NCBI RefSeq assembly: GCF_038024105.1
Contig: NZ_CP150661.1
Location: 1,693,001 to 1,757,000 of the forward strand
DNA from: Polaribacter butkevichii
GTDB taxonomy: Bacteria > Bacteroidota > Bacteroidia > Flavobacteriales > Flavobacteriaceae
Direction: 5' to 3'
DNA length: 64,000 nt
Every line of letters starts with the position of its first letter. The stretch's first letter is position 1. Both the position numbers and the translations under genes were made by a program. The notes under the pieces are model-generated. The model saw only the letters and a program-made list of their open reading frames with translations. It did not search any database and was not told where the DNA came from. Below, one piece after another: positions 51,004 to 61,072 of the stretch.

Positions 51004-52089
51004 TTGAAGAGAATAATTGTTTCTGTTACTAATGATTTATCAACAGACCAACGTGTTGATAAAGTTTGCTGTACTTTACAAAAAAATGGTTTCGAAATTG
51101 TTTTAATAGGACGAAAATTAAAGAATAGTACTCCTCTAAATAGAAGTTATACCACAAAAAGAATTCAATTAATATTTAACAAAGGTTTCTTATTTTATGC
51201 TGAATATAATTTTCGCTTATTTTTTGTCTTACTTTTTTCAAAAAAAAACATCCTTCTTTCTAATGATTTAGATACCTTATTGCCCAACTACTTAGTGAGC
51301 GTCTTACAACGTAAAAAAATAGCTTATGACAGTCATGAGCTTTTTCCTGAAATTCCAGAATTAGTACATAAACCTTTTGTTAAAAAATGTTGGACTAACT
51401 TAGAATCTTTTATACTCCCAAAACTTAAAAACAACTACACTGTTTGTAAGAGTATTGCTAATTTTTATACTAAAAAATACAATACTAGCTTTACCACAAT
51501 TATGAATTTACCTACACAAAAAGAAATACAAGTAGGCAAATTACCTTTTAAATATTTTAAGCAAAAAATTATTTTATACCAAGGTGCACTAAATATAGGC
51601 AGAGGACTAGAATTAATGATAGACACCATGTTATATTTAGAAAATACAATCTTAGTAATTATTGGTGATGGAGATATTTCTGATACCTTAAAACAAAAAG
51701 TTACCAGTCTAAAATTAAATAATAACGTACATTTTTTAGGTAAACTTACTCCCAAAAAGTTACAAAAAATAACACCTTTAGCCAATTTAGGTATTAGCGT
51801 AGAAGAAGATTTAGGTTTAAATTACAGATTTGCCTTACCTAATAAAATATTTGATTACATACAGGCAGAAGTCCCCATTTTAGTATCGAATTTACCTGAA
51901 ATGAAAAGAATTGCAATAGCTTATAAAGTGGGTGAAGTTATTAAAAACAGAAAACCAAAAGAGTTAGCATCACAAATTAAAACTTTACTAGAAAAAGATT
52001 TTTCTGTAGAACTAAAGAAAGCTAAAAAAGAATTAGTTTGGGAAAATCAAGAAGAAAAACTACTTACTATTTTCAATAATTTAAAATAA
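51004..52089 (+). CDS. Glycosyltransferase, GT4-like
   Basis: 361 residues starting at TTG. GT-B fold: the N-terminal domain has NDLDTLLPNYLVS, and the C-terminal domain has LYQGALNIGRGLELMI near 195, VIIGDGD near 217 and ANLGISVEEDLG with NKIFDYIQAEVPILVSNLPE near 280-302, the E-x7-E-like sugar-nucleotide site. It probably adds a sugar to a surface glycan. The promoter supports the TTG start. Donor and acceptor are unknown. Confidence 0.82.
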   Translation: MKRIIVSVTNDLSTDQRVDKVCCTLQKNGFEIVLIGRKLKNSTPLNRSYTTKRIQLIFNKGFLFYAEYNFRLFFVLLFSKKNILLSNDLDTLLPNYLVSVLQRKKIAYDSHELFPEIPELVHKPFVKKCWTNLESFILPKLKNNYTVCKSIANFYTKKYNTSFTTIMNLPTQKEIQVGKLPFKYFKQKIILYQGALNIGRGLELMIDTMLYLENTILVIIGDGDISDTLKQKVTSLKLNNNVHFLGKLTPKKLQKITPLANLGISVEEDLGLNYRFALPNKIFDYIQAEVPILVSNLPEMKRIAIAYKVGEVIKNRKPKELASQIKTLLEKDFSVELKKAKKELVWENQEEKLLTIFNNLK

Positions 52090-52902
52090 CTATTTTTTAT
52101 ATTGATGAGGATTTTCTCTAATCCCTTTTTTAAACAACTTACGTAAACTAGAACGCATACTGTTATCTATTCTCAAGAAAATATCCTTCACTTTTTCGGA
52201 AGATCTACCTCTAAATGTTGTTATATGAAACGTATCTGAAACTAAAATAGGTGTATTAGAAAAATAATAATTAGACACACAACACCTAACATCATCTTTT
52301 AAAACTTTACTTACAGAATGCCAAGAATTTTGATGAGTTGTCATAACAACCAACCGATTAAACTTGCTTTCTAGAGTAGTTTGTTTGTTTTTTAATCCTT
52401 GTGGCCAAATTTCTAAATGACCTCCATTTTCTGTATTCCAATTAGGTGTTACGTAATACAAAAGGTTTAAAACTCGCCATCTATTTCTATCCTTATCATG
52501 AGAATTATCTAAATGCGGATTTAAAAAATTATCCTTTTCCATTAAAGATAATCCCCCAGCATATAAATGCTCATCTGCAAAAACTTCTTCTAATTGGCAA
52601 ATTTTAGAAACTAATGCAACTACTTTTTTATCTTGAAATGCATAAATAACTTCTTCTAAAAGCGTATTATATTTATCCATTTGATAGGCTGTATACTTAA
52701 ACTCTCTTAAATTCTTTTTTCTAATAGCTTCCTTTGTTGTAGGAAATTTATTGTGAATTTCTTGCGCTAATTCTTCCGGCAACAAATCATCAATAAAAAA
52801 ATAACCAATAGTTTCTTTAGATTCTAAAAACTGAGTTTTTAAGACCTCTTTATTAGCAATTAATTTAGTGCAAATTAAATGAGCAATTTCATTTCTATTC
52901 AT
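52090..52902 (-). CDS. 2-oxoglutarate/Fe(II)-dependent oxygenase
   Basis: 270 residues. The Fe-binding HxD is NPHLDNSHDKDRNRW near 136-141, with the distal His in QNSWHSVSKVL near 197-203 and an Arg (VRCCVSNYYFS) after it for 2-oxoglutarate. These belong to the prolyl-4-hydroxylase-like group found in glycan gene clusters. It overlaps the GT2 gene upstream by 8 bases. It may hydroxylate a glycan or a protein; the substrate is unknown. Confidence 0.82.
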   Translation of the reverse strand: MNRNEIAHLICTKLIANKEVLKTQFLESKETIGYFFIDDLLPEELAQEIHNKFPTTKEAIRKKNLREFKYTAYQMDKYNTLLEEVIYAFQDKKVVALVSKICQLEEVFADEHLYAGGLSLMEKDNFLNPHLDNSHDKDRNRWRVLNLLYYVTPNWNTENGGHLEIWPQGLKNKQTTLESKFNRLVVMTTHQNSWHSVSKVLKDDVRCCVSNYYFSNTPILVSDTFHITTFRGRSSEKVKDIFLRIDNSMRSSLRKLFKKGIRENPHQYKK

Positions 52903-53773
52903 GCTTTAATTTTAAATGACACATATAACTTACTTTCATACAATTTAAGAAAAAAACAGACGATTTTTTAATAGCTAGTTTTTCAAAAAAGAGATGAAAC
53001 ATTCCAACTATTCTTGTCATTTTTACTGCTGATATTTTTCTAACCAAACCTAACAAAGGCATTTCTGTTGTATCAATTAAGCTTTGCTTATCAATAAAAA
53101 TAAGGTTTTCCATTGCCTCTTTAGTTTTAGCAACAAACAAATCATTTTTATCTAAACCTAAATGATAGACTTCATTACTTATATGTTCAATATTATACTC
53201 TTTATTTATTAATTCTAAAGAAAACAATAAATCTTCTCTACCATATAAGATTAATTTTTCTTCAAATTTTACACTATTAAAAGCTTCTTTCTGAATTAAA
53301 AAATTAGAGGTAAAAAAATACTTATCTGGATTTTCAATGCGTTTTTCTACAGAAATTTCTTCATGTTTTTTACCATATTTATAGCGTAATAACTTAACGT
53401 TTTCTATTTTATCTTCATATAACAATCCTCCACAAAAAACAGTTTTATCTTTTGCGAAACAATTTATATATTTTTTTATAAAATTAGATTTTACAGGAAT
53501 AACATCTACATCTAAAAATAACAACCAATCGTAAGTTGCTTTTTGGGCTAACAAGTTTCTAATAGCACTTCTTCCAATATTATGTTCTAGACTTTTAAAG
53601 CTAGAAAATGAAAGTTTATTTATTTCTTTATTTTTTACATTTAAAGGCGACTTAGAACCATCATCTAAACAAATAATTTCGAATGTTATGTTTTCTAAAA
53701 TTAATTGTTGATGAATTTTTTTTACCAAAAAAAAAGCATTGTAATTATATGTTGGTATAAGTACAGAAAGCAT
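52895..53773 (-). CDS. Glycosyltransferase family 2
   Basis: 292 residues of GT-A fold. VLIPTYNYNAFF at the start, ICLDDGSKSP near 35, and the DVDVI acidic motif in LLFLDVDVIPV near 90. A later segment LYGREDLLFSLELINK near 176 has the ED of the catalytic base. It follows ftsE by a one-base overlap (TAATG) and precedes the oxygenase, so the three are co-transcribed. The sugar is unknown. Confidence 0.85.
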   Translation of the reverse strand: MLSVLIPTYNYNAFFLVKKIHQQLILENITFEIICLDDGSKSPLNVKNKEINKLSFSSFKSLEHNIGRSAIRNLLAQKATYDWLLFLDVDVIPVKSNFIKKYINCFAKDKTVFCGGLLYEDKIENVKLLRYKYGKKHEEISVEKRIENPDKYFFTSNFLIQKEAFNSVKFEEKLILYGREDLLFSLELINKEYNIEHISNEVYHLGLDKNDLFVAKTKEAMENLIFIDKQSLIDTTEMPLLGLVRKISAVKMTRIVGMFHLFFEKLAIKKSSVFFLNCMKVSYMCHLKLKHE

Positions 53774-54459
53774 TATACAGTTGCTTTTTGAGCAACCTCA
53801 AACAATTCTCCGCCTTCGCATTTCAAGGTTTTTTGCTTAAATTTTACAATTAATTGATAATCGTGCGTTGCCATTAAAATTGTTTTTCCGCTTTTATGAA
53901 TATCGTTTAAAAGTTCCATCACCTCTAAAGAAGTTTTTGGATCTAAATTTCCGGTAGGTTCATCCGCTAAAATTAATTCAGGATCATTTAACAAAGCCCT
54001 TGCAATAGCAATTCTTTGTTGTTCTCCTCCAGAAAGTTCGTAGGTTTTCTTGTAAGCCTGCGCCTTCATTCCTACTTTATCTAAAACCTCGTCAATTTTA
54101 TCTTTAATCTTAACTTTATCTTTCCAACCTGTTGCTTTTAAAACAAATTCTAAGTTACCAAAAACATTTCTATCACTTAATAATTTAAAATCCTGAAAAA
54201 CAATTCCTATTTTTCTTCTTAAAAAAGGAATTTCCTTTTCTTTCATTGTTTTTAAATCAAAATCTACAATACTACCTGCACCTTTTTGCAGCTTTAAATC
54301 GCCATACAACGTTTTTAACAAGCTACTTTTTCCACTTCCGGTTTTACCAATTAAATAATAAAACTCTCCTTTTTGTATCGATAAATTCACATTAGATAAT
54401 ACCAAATTTTCTCTTTGGTAAATTTCTGCGTTTTCTAAAAATAAGACTGGTTTTTCCAT
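53773..54459 (-). CDS. ftsE: Cell-division ABC ATPase
   Basis: 228 residues. Walker A is IGKTGSGKSSLLKTL near 38, the signature LSGGEQQRIAIARAL near 143, Walker B ELILADEPTGNLDP near 163 and the switch His in ATHDYQ near 197. In FtsEX the ATPase regulates amidase-linked peptidoglycan hydrolysis at the septum. The partner FtsX is not next to it; instead a glycosyltransferase follows. The lone FtsE of Bacteroidota is usual, though a different ABC system of this subfamily (LolD-like) cannot be ruled out. Confidence 0.85.
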   Translation of the reverse strand: MEKPVLFLENAEIYQRENLVLSNVNLSIQKGEFYYLIGKTGSGKSSLLKTLYGDLKLQKGAGSIVDFDLKTMKEKEIPFLRRKIGIVFQDFKLLSDRNVFGNLEFVLKATGWKDKVKIKDKIDEVLDKVGMKAQAYKKTYELSGGEQQRIAIARALLNDPELILADEPTGNLDPKTSLEVMELLNDIHKSGKTILMATHDYQLIVKFKQKTLKCEGGELFEVAQKATV

Positions 54460-54619
54460 AAAAAACTTGTTTTTACAAACTTAAAAGTTTCTATCGGTTT
54501 TATACTATGAATTATAAACAATTCTTATTTTTGATGTAAAATATTTCACATTTTTTCTTTGTCCATCAAACAAAACAAAAATATGTTCGTTATCCATTTT
54601 AAGTATCAAAAATAATTAT

Positions 54620-57600
54620 ATGAAGTTTGTTTTTTTAAAAAAACGTTTGCTTATTTTTTTCATGTTCCTAGTCTCTGTTGTTGCTTATAGTCAGCAAACA
54701 ATTGTAGATACTAATATTTTTACAAAATATAATGATGCCATAAAATTATTTAATGATAAGGCATATGCCGCAGCACAAACTAGTTTTGTTAAAATCAGTA
54801 AAAAGGCCTCTAAAGGTTCTAACTTAAAAGCAGATGCAGCCTATTATGATGCCATGTGTGCTATACGATTAAACCAACCAGAAGCAGATAAAAAAGTACT
54901 TTCTTTTATTGAAGAGAACCCCAATAGTAGTAAAAAAAACACCGCCTTTTTTACCGTTGCTAATTACTATTTTGCAAATAAAAAAGCAGCATACGCCCTT
55001 AAATGGTATCAAAAAGTTAATGCTGATACTCTTTCTAAAGAAGATCAAAAAGAGCTTAACTTTAAAATGGGATACGCATATATAATTGCCAAAAACCTAC
55101 CTTTAGCTAAAGAAAAATTTCTTCCTTTAATTAACGATGCTAAGTATGGTAACGACTCTAGATATTATTACGGCTACATTGCGTATAAATTAGAAGATTA
55201 CGGTATTGCAGAATCTACCCTAAAAGAAATTGCTGATAATGAGACTTATAGAGTAGAAATTTCTTACTATTTATTAGATATAAGTTTTCAGGCAGGTAAA
55301 TTTGAGCGCTGTATTTCAGTTGGTAAAAAACTTATTGATACCTTTAAAAGAAAAGATAGATCTGAAATTTCTAAAATAATTGGAGAAAGCTATTTTAATT
55401 TAGAAAAATACAGCGAAGCGATTCCTTATTTAAAAGGCTACACAGGTAAAAGAGGCAAATGGAATAATACCGATTTTTATCAACTTGGTTTTGCTTACTA
55501 TAAACAGAATGATTTTGAAAATGCCATTAGTAATTTTAATAAAATTATTGATGAAAAAAACTTTGTTGCACAAAATGCCTATTATCATTTAGGTGAATGT
55601 TACCTTAATTTAGGTAAAAAAACAGAAGCTTTAAATGCATTTAAAACGGCTTCTGAAATGGATTTTGACACCACTATTAAACAAGATGCTGCGTTAAATT
55701 ATGCCAAATTAAGTTATGAAACGGGCAACCCTTTTAAAAGTGTTGCAGAAGTTTTACAAGATTATTTAAAAGCCTATCCAAAATCTAAAGCCTACGAAGA
55801 AATTAACGATTTAGTGGTTTCTTCTTTTTTACATCAACAAGACTTCACAGGCGCTTTAGCATTTTTAAAGAAAAATAAATCTGTAAAAAATGTTTCTTTA
55901 ATTTCTGAAATCTCTTTATATAAAGGTATTCAATTATTTAATGATCAAAAACTAGAAGAAGCACTTCCTTACTTTATAGAAAGTAAAAAAGCAACAGATG
56001 TATCTATCAACGAAAGAGCAAAATATTGGGAAGCAGAAACATTATATAGATTAGAGAAACCAAAAGAAGCACTAAATATATTCACAACTTTAAAAAAGAA
56101 TCTAAAATCTAATAGTGAAGAGTTTTTATTACTTGATTACAATATTGGTTACAGTAATTTTAAGCTAAAAGATTATAGTAATGCTGTAGTTTCTTTTGAA
56201 AACCTCATAAAAAAAGATTCTATAGAAAAGGAAATAATAGACGATGCTTATATTCGTTTAGGTGATTCTTATTTTGCTCTTAGAAATTATCAAAAAGCAA
56301 TAAAAACTTACGATAATGTTGTGAAAACTTTTGGTGCAGAAGCAGATTATGCTCAATACCAAATAGGGATGAGTTATGGTTTTACAGAAGATAATCAAGC
56401 TAAAATAAATGCTTTAAAAAAGGTTGTTAATGAGTATGAGGTATCTACGTTAAAGGACGATGCTTTATTTCAATTAGCAAATACTTACACCATCATAAAA
56501 GATAACCAACAAGCTCATTTTGCTTATGATCGATTAATAGAAAAACACCCAAATAGTGTATTTATACCGAAAGCATTGGTAAGACAAGGTTTATTATATT
56601 ACAATGAAAATCAGAATGAAAAAGCTTTAGAGAAATTCAAAAAAACAGCAAGTCAATTTCCAAATTCTCCTGATGCTTTTGAAGCCGTTGCAAATGCAAG
56701 AAATATTTATATTGATAATGGTAAATTAAACGACTATGTAACTTGGATTACAGAGTTAAAATTTATTAATGTTACAGATTCTGATATAGACAATACCACT
56801 TTTGCTGTTGCTGAAAAAAAGTATTTTGAAGCTAACGATGGTAATGAAATTATAAAAGCCCTATCTAAATACACCATTAAATTTCCTGAAGGAATACACA
56901 AATTAAAAGCTAATTATTACTTAGCAAGTACTTTATTTAAGAAAAAAGAATTCGACAAAGCAATTCAATATTATCAAAATGTTTTAGAAGAAGAACAAAA
57001 CGAATATAGCGAAGATTCTCTTGCTAAATTAGCACAAATATTCTTAGAAAAAGACCAATTTAATAATGCAATACCCGTATTAGACAGATTAGAGCAAGAA
57101 GCTTATACAACAGAAAATGTTTTATTTGCACAAAGTAATTTAATGAAAGGGTATTATGAAACCGCTTCTTACGAGCAAGCTGTAGATTATGCGAAAAAAA
57201 TATTATTAAGAAATAAATTAGATAGTACATTAGAAAACGATGCTAAAATAATTATAGCTCGTGCTTCCTTTAAAAACGAAGATTTTTATACCGCAGAAGA
57301 ATATTATAACGAGGTAGAAAAAACAGCTACAGGAGAAGTAAAAGCGGAATCTTTGTACTATAATGCTTACTTTAAAAATCTGCAAAAAGAATATGAAATC
57401 TCTAACAAAGTTGTACAAGAATTAATTGCTAATTTTTCTTCTTACAAATATTGGGCTGTAAAGAGTTATGTAATAATGGGTAAAAATTATTATGGCTTAA
57501 AAGATGTTTATCAAGCTACTTTTGTTTTAGAAAACATTATTAAAAACTTTACACAATTTGAAGATATTGTTGAAGACGCTAAGCAAGAATTAAAAAAAAT

Positions 57601-57691
57601 TAAAGAAAACGAAGCCAAAACTAATAATTCTGTAACCCCTATTAAAGAAGAAATTACAGCTCCAAAAGACTCTAAAAAGAATAAAAATTAA
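54620..57691 (+). CDS. Large secreted TPR protein
   Basis: 1023 residues with signal peptide (hydrophobic LLIFFMFLVSVVAYS near 10-24). About 20 tetratricopeptide-like helix pairs span nearly the whole length (repeat examples: AYYHLGECYLNLGKKTEALNAF, AYIRLGDSYFALRNYQKAIKTY). A Lys/Asn-rich tail ends it. It should be in the periplasm or on the inner face of the outer membrane. Its stop overlaps the start of the beta-barrel gene by one base, indicating a functional pair. It probably acts as a scaffold; the exact role is unknown. Confidence 0.8.
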   Translation: MKFVFLKKRLLIFFMFLVSVVAYSQQTIVDTNIFTKYNDAIKLFNDKAYAAAQTSFVKISKKASKGSNLKADAAYYDAMCAIRLNQPEADKKVLSFIEENPNSSKKNTAFFTVANYYFANKKAAYALKWYQKVNADTLSKEDQKELNFKMGYAYIIAKNLPLAKEKFLPLINDAKYGNDSRYYYGYIAYKLEDYGIAESTLKEIADNETYRVEISYYLLDISFQAGKFERCISVGKKLIDTFKRKDRSEISKIIGESYFNLEKYSEAIPYLKGYTGKRGKWNNTDFYQLGFAYYKQNDFENAISNFNKIIDEKNFVAQNAYYHLGECYLNLGKKTEALNAFKTASEMDFDTTIKQDAALNYAKLSYETGNPFKSVAEVLQDYLKAYPKSKAYEEINDLVVSSFLHQQDFTGALAFLKKNKSVKNVSLISEISLYKGIQLFNDQKLEEALPYFIESKKATDVSINERAKYWEAETLYRLEKPKEALNIFTTLKKNLKSNSEEFLLLDYNIGYSNFKLKDYSNAVVSFENLIKKDSIEKEIIDDAYIRLGDSYFALRNYQKAIKTYDNVVKTFGAEADYAQYQIGMSYGFTEDNQAKINALKKVVNEYEVSTLKDDALFQLANTYTIIKDNQQAHFAYDRLIEKHPNSVFIPKALVRQGLLYYNENQNEKALEKFKKTASQFPNSPDAFEAVANARNIYIDNGKLNDYVTWITELKFINVTDSDIDNTTFAVAEKKYFEANDGNEIIKALSKYTIKFPEGIHKLKANYYLASTLFKKKEFDKAIQYYQNVLEEEQNEYSEDSLAKLAQIFLEKDQFNNAIPVLDRLEQEAYTTENVLFAQSNLMKGYYETASYEQAVDYAKKILLRNKLDSTLENDAKIIIARASFKNEDFYTAEEYYNEVEKTATGEVKAESLYYNAYFKNLQKEYEISNKVVQELIANFSSYKYWAVKSYVIMGKNYYGLKDVYQATFVLENIIKNFTQFEDIVEDAKQELKKIKENEAKTNNSVTPIKEEITAPKDSKKNKN

Positions 57692-59457
57692 TGAAAAAAG
57701 GTTTCACATTATTTCTAATATATTTTGCTTTTTTAAGTTTAAACGCTCAAAAGAAGCAACAGGCTATAGACACCGTAAAAACAGAGGTTGTAAATATTGT
57801 TACAAAATACAACCCTAAAATTGCTGATGCTAAAAAAATCAACAAGCAACCCAAAATTAAATTGCTTAAAAACAGTGAAAAGAAAAAACTAGAATACACT
57901 ATTTTTTCTGCTCCCGTTGCTTCTACTTTTATACCTAAAAGTGGTGTTGTAAAAGGAATTGATGTTGGTGTAAAAGAACGTGTTTATCAGAATTATTTGG
58001 CTGCTGGTTTTGGTAATTATACAACGCCTTATTTAGAAACCAATTTACATTATAGCACTCGTTTTGAAAGTGAGTTTGGCTTTAATGCAAAATATTTAGC
58101 GTCTCTAGACGATGTTAGAAGCTCTGTACTTAACAGTAACTTTTCTAACTTAAACATTGGGGCTTTTTACAAGCAACAAAATCGTTACTTTGATTGGAAA
58201 GTAACCTTAAACTCAGAAAGAAACCTTTATAATTGGTATGGTTTGCCAAATCAAAGCAACTACACAGCAACTACAACTGGTTTAATTGCACCACAGCAAA
58301 CTTATAATTACTTTAACCTTATTGGTGAATTTGATTTTAATGACTCGTATATCGATTATGGAAAAATAAATCTAGCCTACTTTACAGATCAATTTAACAG
58401 TCATGAAATTCTTGCAAATTTTGATGCTAAACTAGCTTTCCCTTTAGAGTTTTTAAACCTAGGACTAAATGATATGCCTGTAAAAGCTGGTATCGAGATT
58501 TTAAAAGGGAACTTTAGCAACAGTTATGCTGATAAAAACACTATAGATTATTCTATTGTTACCGCTAAAATAAACCCAGAATACAAATTAACATACAACG
58601 ATTTTTCTTTAAATGCAGGTGTAAAAATAATAGCATCATTAGATGCAGAAAACAAATCGAATAATATTTTCTTATTGCCAGACTTATTTATAGAAGGTCC
58701 AATAATAGAAAAATATTTAAATATTTACGGTGGTTTTTCAGGTGATTTACATACAAATACCTACAAGAATTTCACTGATGAAAATCCTTATGTTTCACCT
58801 ACTCTTTTTATCACTCAAACGTTAGAAAAATCAAATTTATTTGTTGGGTTTAATGGAAAAGTAAACAGAGATATTAGTTTTAATATTAAAGGAAGTTATA
58901 AGAACGAAGAAGACAAACCAATGTTTTTAAGAAATGTATCTAAATCTAACGGAACAAGCAATTCCTTAAACGGATATACTTTAAGTGGTTATGAATACGG
59001 TAACTCTTTTAATGTGTATTATGATGATGTTAAAACGGCTTCTATACTTGCAGAGTTTGCTTACGAATATTCTAAAAACTTATCTTTTAGCCTTCAGGGT
59101 GCTTACAATAATTACACTTTAGAAAATGCATTAGAAGCATGGAACTTGCCTTCTTTTGAAGGGAGTGTTTCTGCAAAATATAAAAGAAATAAATGGTTTG
59201 CTTCTTCGGATATTTTTTATGTAAGTGAAAGAAAAGATGGACTTTATAACAACATATACCCTTCTAGTTTTAAAGGGATAGAAACCATTGCTTCTTTTGT
59301 AGATGTAAATTTAAACGGAGGCTATCATTTTAGTGATAAATTTTCTGCCTTTTTAAAACTAAATAATGTTTTAAACACAGAATATCAACGTTTTGCTAAT
59401 TACGATACACAAGGTTTTCAAATATTAGGAGGAATTACTTACAAGTTTGATTTTTAA
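57691..59457 (+). CDS. TonB-receptor-like beta-barrel protein without plug
   Basis: 588 residues with signal peptide MKKGFTLFLIYFAFLSLNAQ. There is no carboxypeptidase-regulatory or plug domain. The length and the C-terminal LNNVLNTEYQRFANYDTQGFQ and terminal Phe match the outer-membrane barrel of TonB-dependent receptors. It is paired with the TPR protein upstream. Without a plug it may be a pore or scaffold rather than a TonB transporter. Confidence 0.75.
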   Translation: MKKGFTLFLIYFAFLSLNAQKKQQAIDTVKTEVVNIVTKYNPKIADAKKINKQPKIKLLKNSEKKKLEYTIFSAPVASTFIPKSGVVKGIDVGVKERVYQNYLAAGFGNYTTPYLETNLHYSTRFESEFGFNAKYLASLDDVRSSVLNSNFSNLNIGAFYKQQNRYFDWKVTLNSERNLYNWYGLPNQSNYTATTTGLIAPQQTYNYFNLIGEFDFNDSYIDYGKINLAYFTDQFNSHEILANFDAKLAFPLEFLNLGLNDMPVKAGIEILKGNFSNSYADKNTIDYSIVTAKINPEYKLTYNDFSLNAGVKIIASLDAENKSNNIFLLPDLFIEGPIIEKYLNIYGGFSGDLHTNTYKNFTDENPYVSPTLFITQTLEKSNLFVGFNGKVNRDISFNIKGSYKNEEDKPMFLRNVSKSNGTSNSLNGYTLSGYEYGNSFNVYYDDVKTASILAEFAYEYSKNLSFSLQGAYNNYTLENALEAWNLPSFEGSVSAKYKRNKWFASSDIFYVSERKDGLYNNIYPSSFKGIETIASFVDVNLNGGYHFSDKFSAFLKLNNVLNTEYQRFANYDTQGFQILGGITYKFDF

Positions 59458-59502
59458 GACCTAAGAGCACAAAAAAACGTAAAATATTATTACATTTACA
59501 TC

Positions 59503-60222
59503 ATGTTCTATTACTATTTTATTATTGCCTTTCAAGTTTTTTGTGTGTATCATGCTTACAAGAATAAAAATAATTTCTATTGGTATTTTATTATCTTTTT
59601 TATCCCGTTACTTGGTTGTATTATTTACCTCTTAACACAGGTAATTAACAAAAAGGATGTTAGCAATATCACGGAAGAACTTACTACAATTATCAACCCA
59701 TCTAAAAAGATAAAAGACTTAGAAAAAGCGTTAGAGTTTTCTAACACATTTCAAAATAAGATTAATTTGGCTGATGGTTATGCCGAAATTAAAGATTTTA
59801 AAAATGCAATAATACAGTATGAAGAAGCTTTAGATAGTAATTTTAAAGACGAACCATACACTTTAAATAAATTGATACGTTGTTATTTTGAAATCAAAAA
59901 TTTTGATAAGGTTGTTGAATATTCACAAAAAATAAATTTAGAAAAAGACTTTAAAGACACTATCTATTTTTATGGTTTGGCTTTAGAACAAAAAGGCAAA
60001 TTTGAAGAAGCAGAAATTGAATTGAAAAAAATTGATAAAAGATATTCTAATTACGATGAAAGGCTAGAGTTTTCTAAATTTTTAATTAGAAGAGATAAAA
60101 AAGCAGCTGCCAAAGAGGTTTTAAAGGAAATTATATCAGAAATCGGAGCAATGAGTAAGGTGAATTCCAGAAAACATAGAAACGTAATTTCTGAGGCAGA
60201 AAAAATATTAAATGCTCATTAA
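59503..60222 (+). CDS. Membrane-anchored TPR protein
   Basis: 239 residues. Two membrane segments near 2-20 and 27-47 (YWYFIIFFIPLLGCIIYLL, like the PLDc_N anchor) precede a helical domain of three to four TPR-like pairs. The end overlaps the start of the next gene by 11 bases. Function unknown; coupling suggests it works with the peptidase-like protein. Confidence 0.65.
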   Translation: MFYYYFIIAFQVFCVYHAYKNKNNFYWYFIIFFIPLLGCIIYLLTQVINKKDVSNITEELTTIINPSKKIKDLEKALEFSNTFQNKINLADGYAEIKDFKNAIIQYEEALDSNFKDEPYTLNKLIRCYFEIKNFDKVVEYSQKINLEKDFKDTIYFYGLALEQKGKFEEAEIELKKIDKRYSNYDERLEFSKFLIRRDKKAAAKEVLKEIISEIGAMSKVNSRKHRNVISEAEKILNAH

Positions 60223-61024
60223 AGTTTTTATTAAAGGATTTTTGCACCTATTCATCTTCTTCACTCTAACAATGTTAACTCAAATTGGTGGGGTTATTTA
60301 TTTTATTTCTTTACTTATTGTTTCTCATAAAAGCACAAAATACAAGCTTAAAAGAATACTACTTTTCATCTTTATATATGCAACAAGTACTTTTTTAATA
60401 ATCCCTAAAGTTGCCCCAATATTTGGTCGTGTTCAAATTGAAAACAACAAACAGCTACAAGCACATAATTTTATAACGAAGCTCTTTAACAGAAATTATG
60501 TTACTCCTAAAATGGCTGCTGTTTTAACTACTGTTTCTTTAAGTATGCAAAAAGAGTATCCTACAATTAAAGTAATCTATTTAGATGCAAACTTCCCTTT
60601 TATAAACGGTTTTCCTCTGCTTCCGCATTTGAGCCATAATGATGGAAAAAAAATTGATATTTCTTTTATCTATCAAACTAAAAAAGGAAATCTAACAAAT
60701 TTAAAACCATCAAATACTGGTTATGGTGTTTTTGTAGCACCATCAAAAAATGAAATACATCAAGCTAAAATTTGTAAAGAAAAAGGGTTTTGGCAATATG
60801 ATTTTACCAAATATATTACGCTAGGTAATTTTAATACAAACTTAAAACTCTCAGAAAAAGCTACCAGAAGTCTTATTACTCATATTTTAAAAAATAATGC
60901 AGTAAGTAAATTATTTATAGAACCTCATCTTACAGCTAGATTAAAACTTCACCATACTAAAATAAGATTTCATGGTTGTGCAGCTGTAAGGCATGATGAT
61001 CATATTCATTTTCAAATTAAATAA
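60212..61024 (+). CDS. Membrane protein with LAS/M74-type peptidase-like domain
   Basis: 270 residues. Two N-terminal hydrophobic segments near 7-37 and 49-66. The extracytoplasmic domain has the zinc patterns of MepA-like endopeptidases: HLSHNDGKKIDISF near 139-152 (His then Asp) and VRHDDHIHFQI near 259-269 (HxH near the end). Such enzymes cut peptidoglycan cross-links, so this may be a murein hydrolase held at the membrane. The motif match is good, but the fold is inferred from few residues. Confidence 0.65.
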   Translation: MLIKVFIKGFLHLFIFFTLTMLTQIGGVIYFISLLIVSHKSTKYKLKRILLFIFIYATSTFLIIPKVAPIFGRVQIENNKQLQAHNFITKLFNRNYVTPKMAAVLTTVSLSMQKEYPTIKVIYLDANFPFINGFPLLPHLSHNDGKKIDISFIYQTKKGNLTNLKPSNTGYGVFVAPSKNEIHQAKICKEKGFWQYDFTKYITLGNFNTNLKLSEKATRSLITHILKNNAVSKLFIEPHLTARLKLHHTKIRFHGCAAVRHDDHIHFQIK

Positions 61025-61072
61025 ATAGTCATTTGATTTTTGTAAATTTATATCCTATAATCCAAATACAAT

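Noticed and set aside
53773..54459. ftsX next to ftsE
   Set aside because: The gene after ftsE is a GT2 glycosyltransferase, and no FtsX-like four-helix protein lies in the window.
57691..59457. Typical TonB-dependent nutrient receptor
   Set aside because: No plug or TonB box was found after the signal peptide; only the barrel resembles these receptors.
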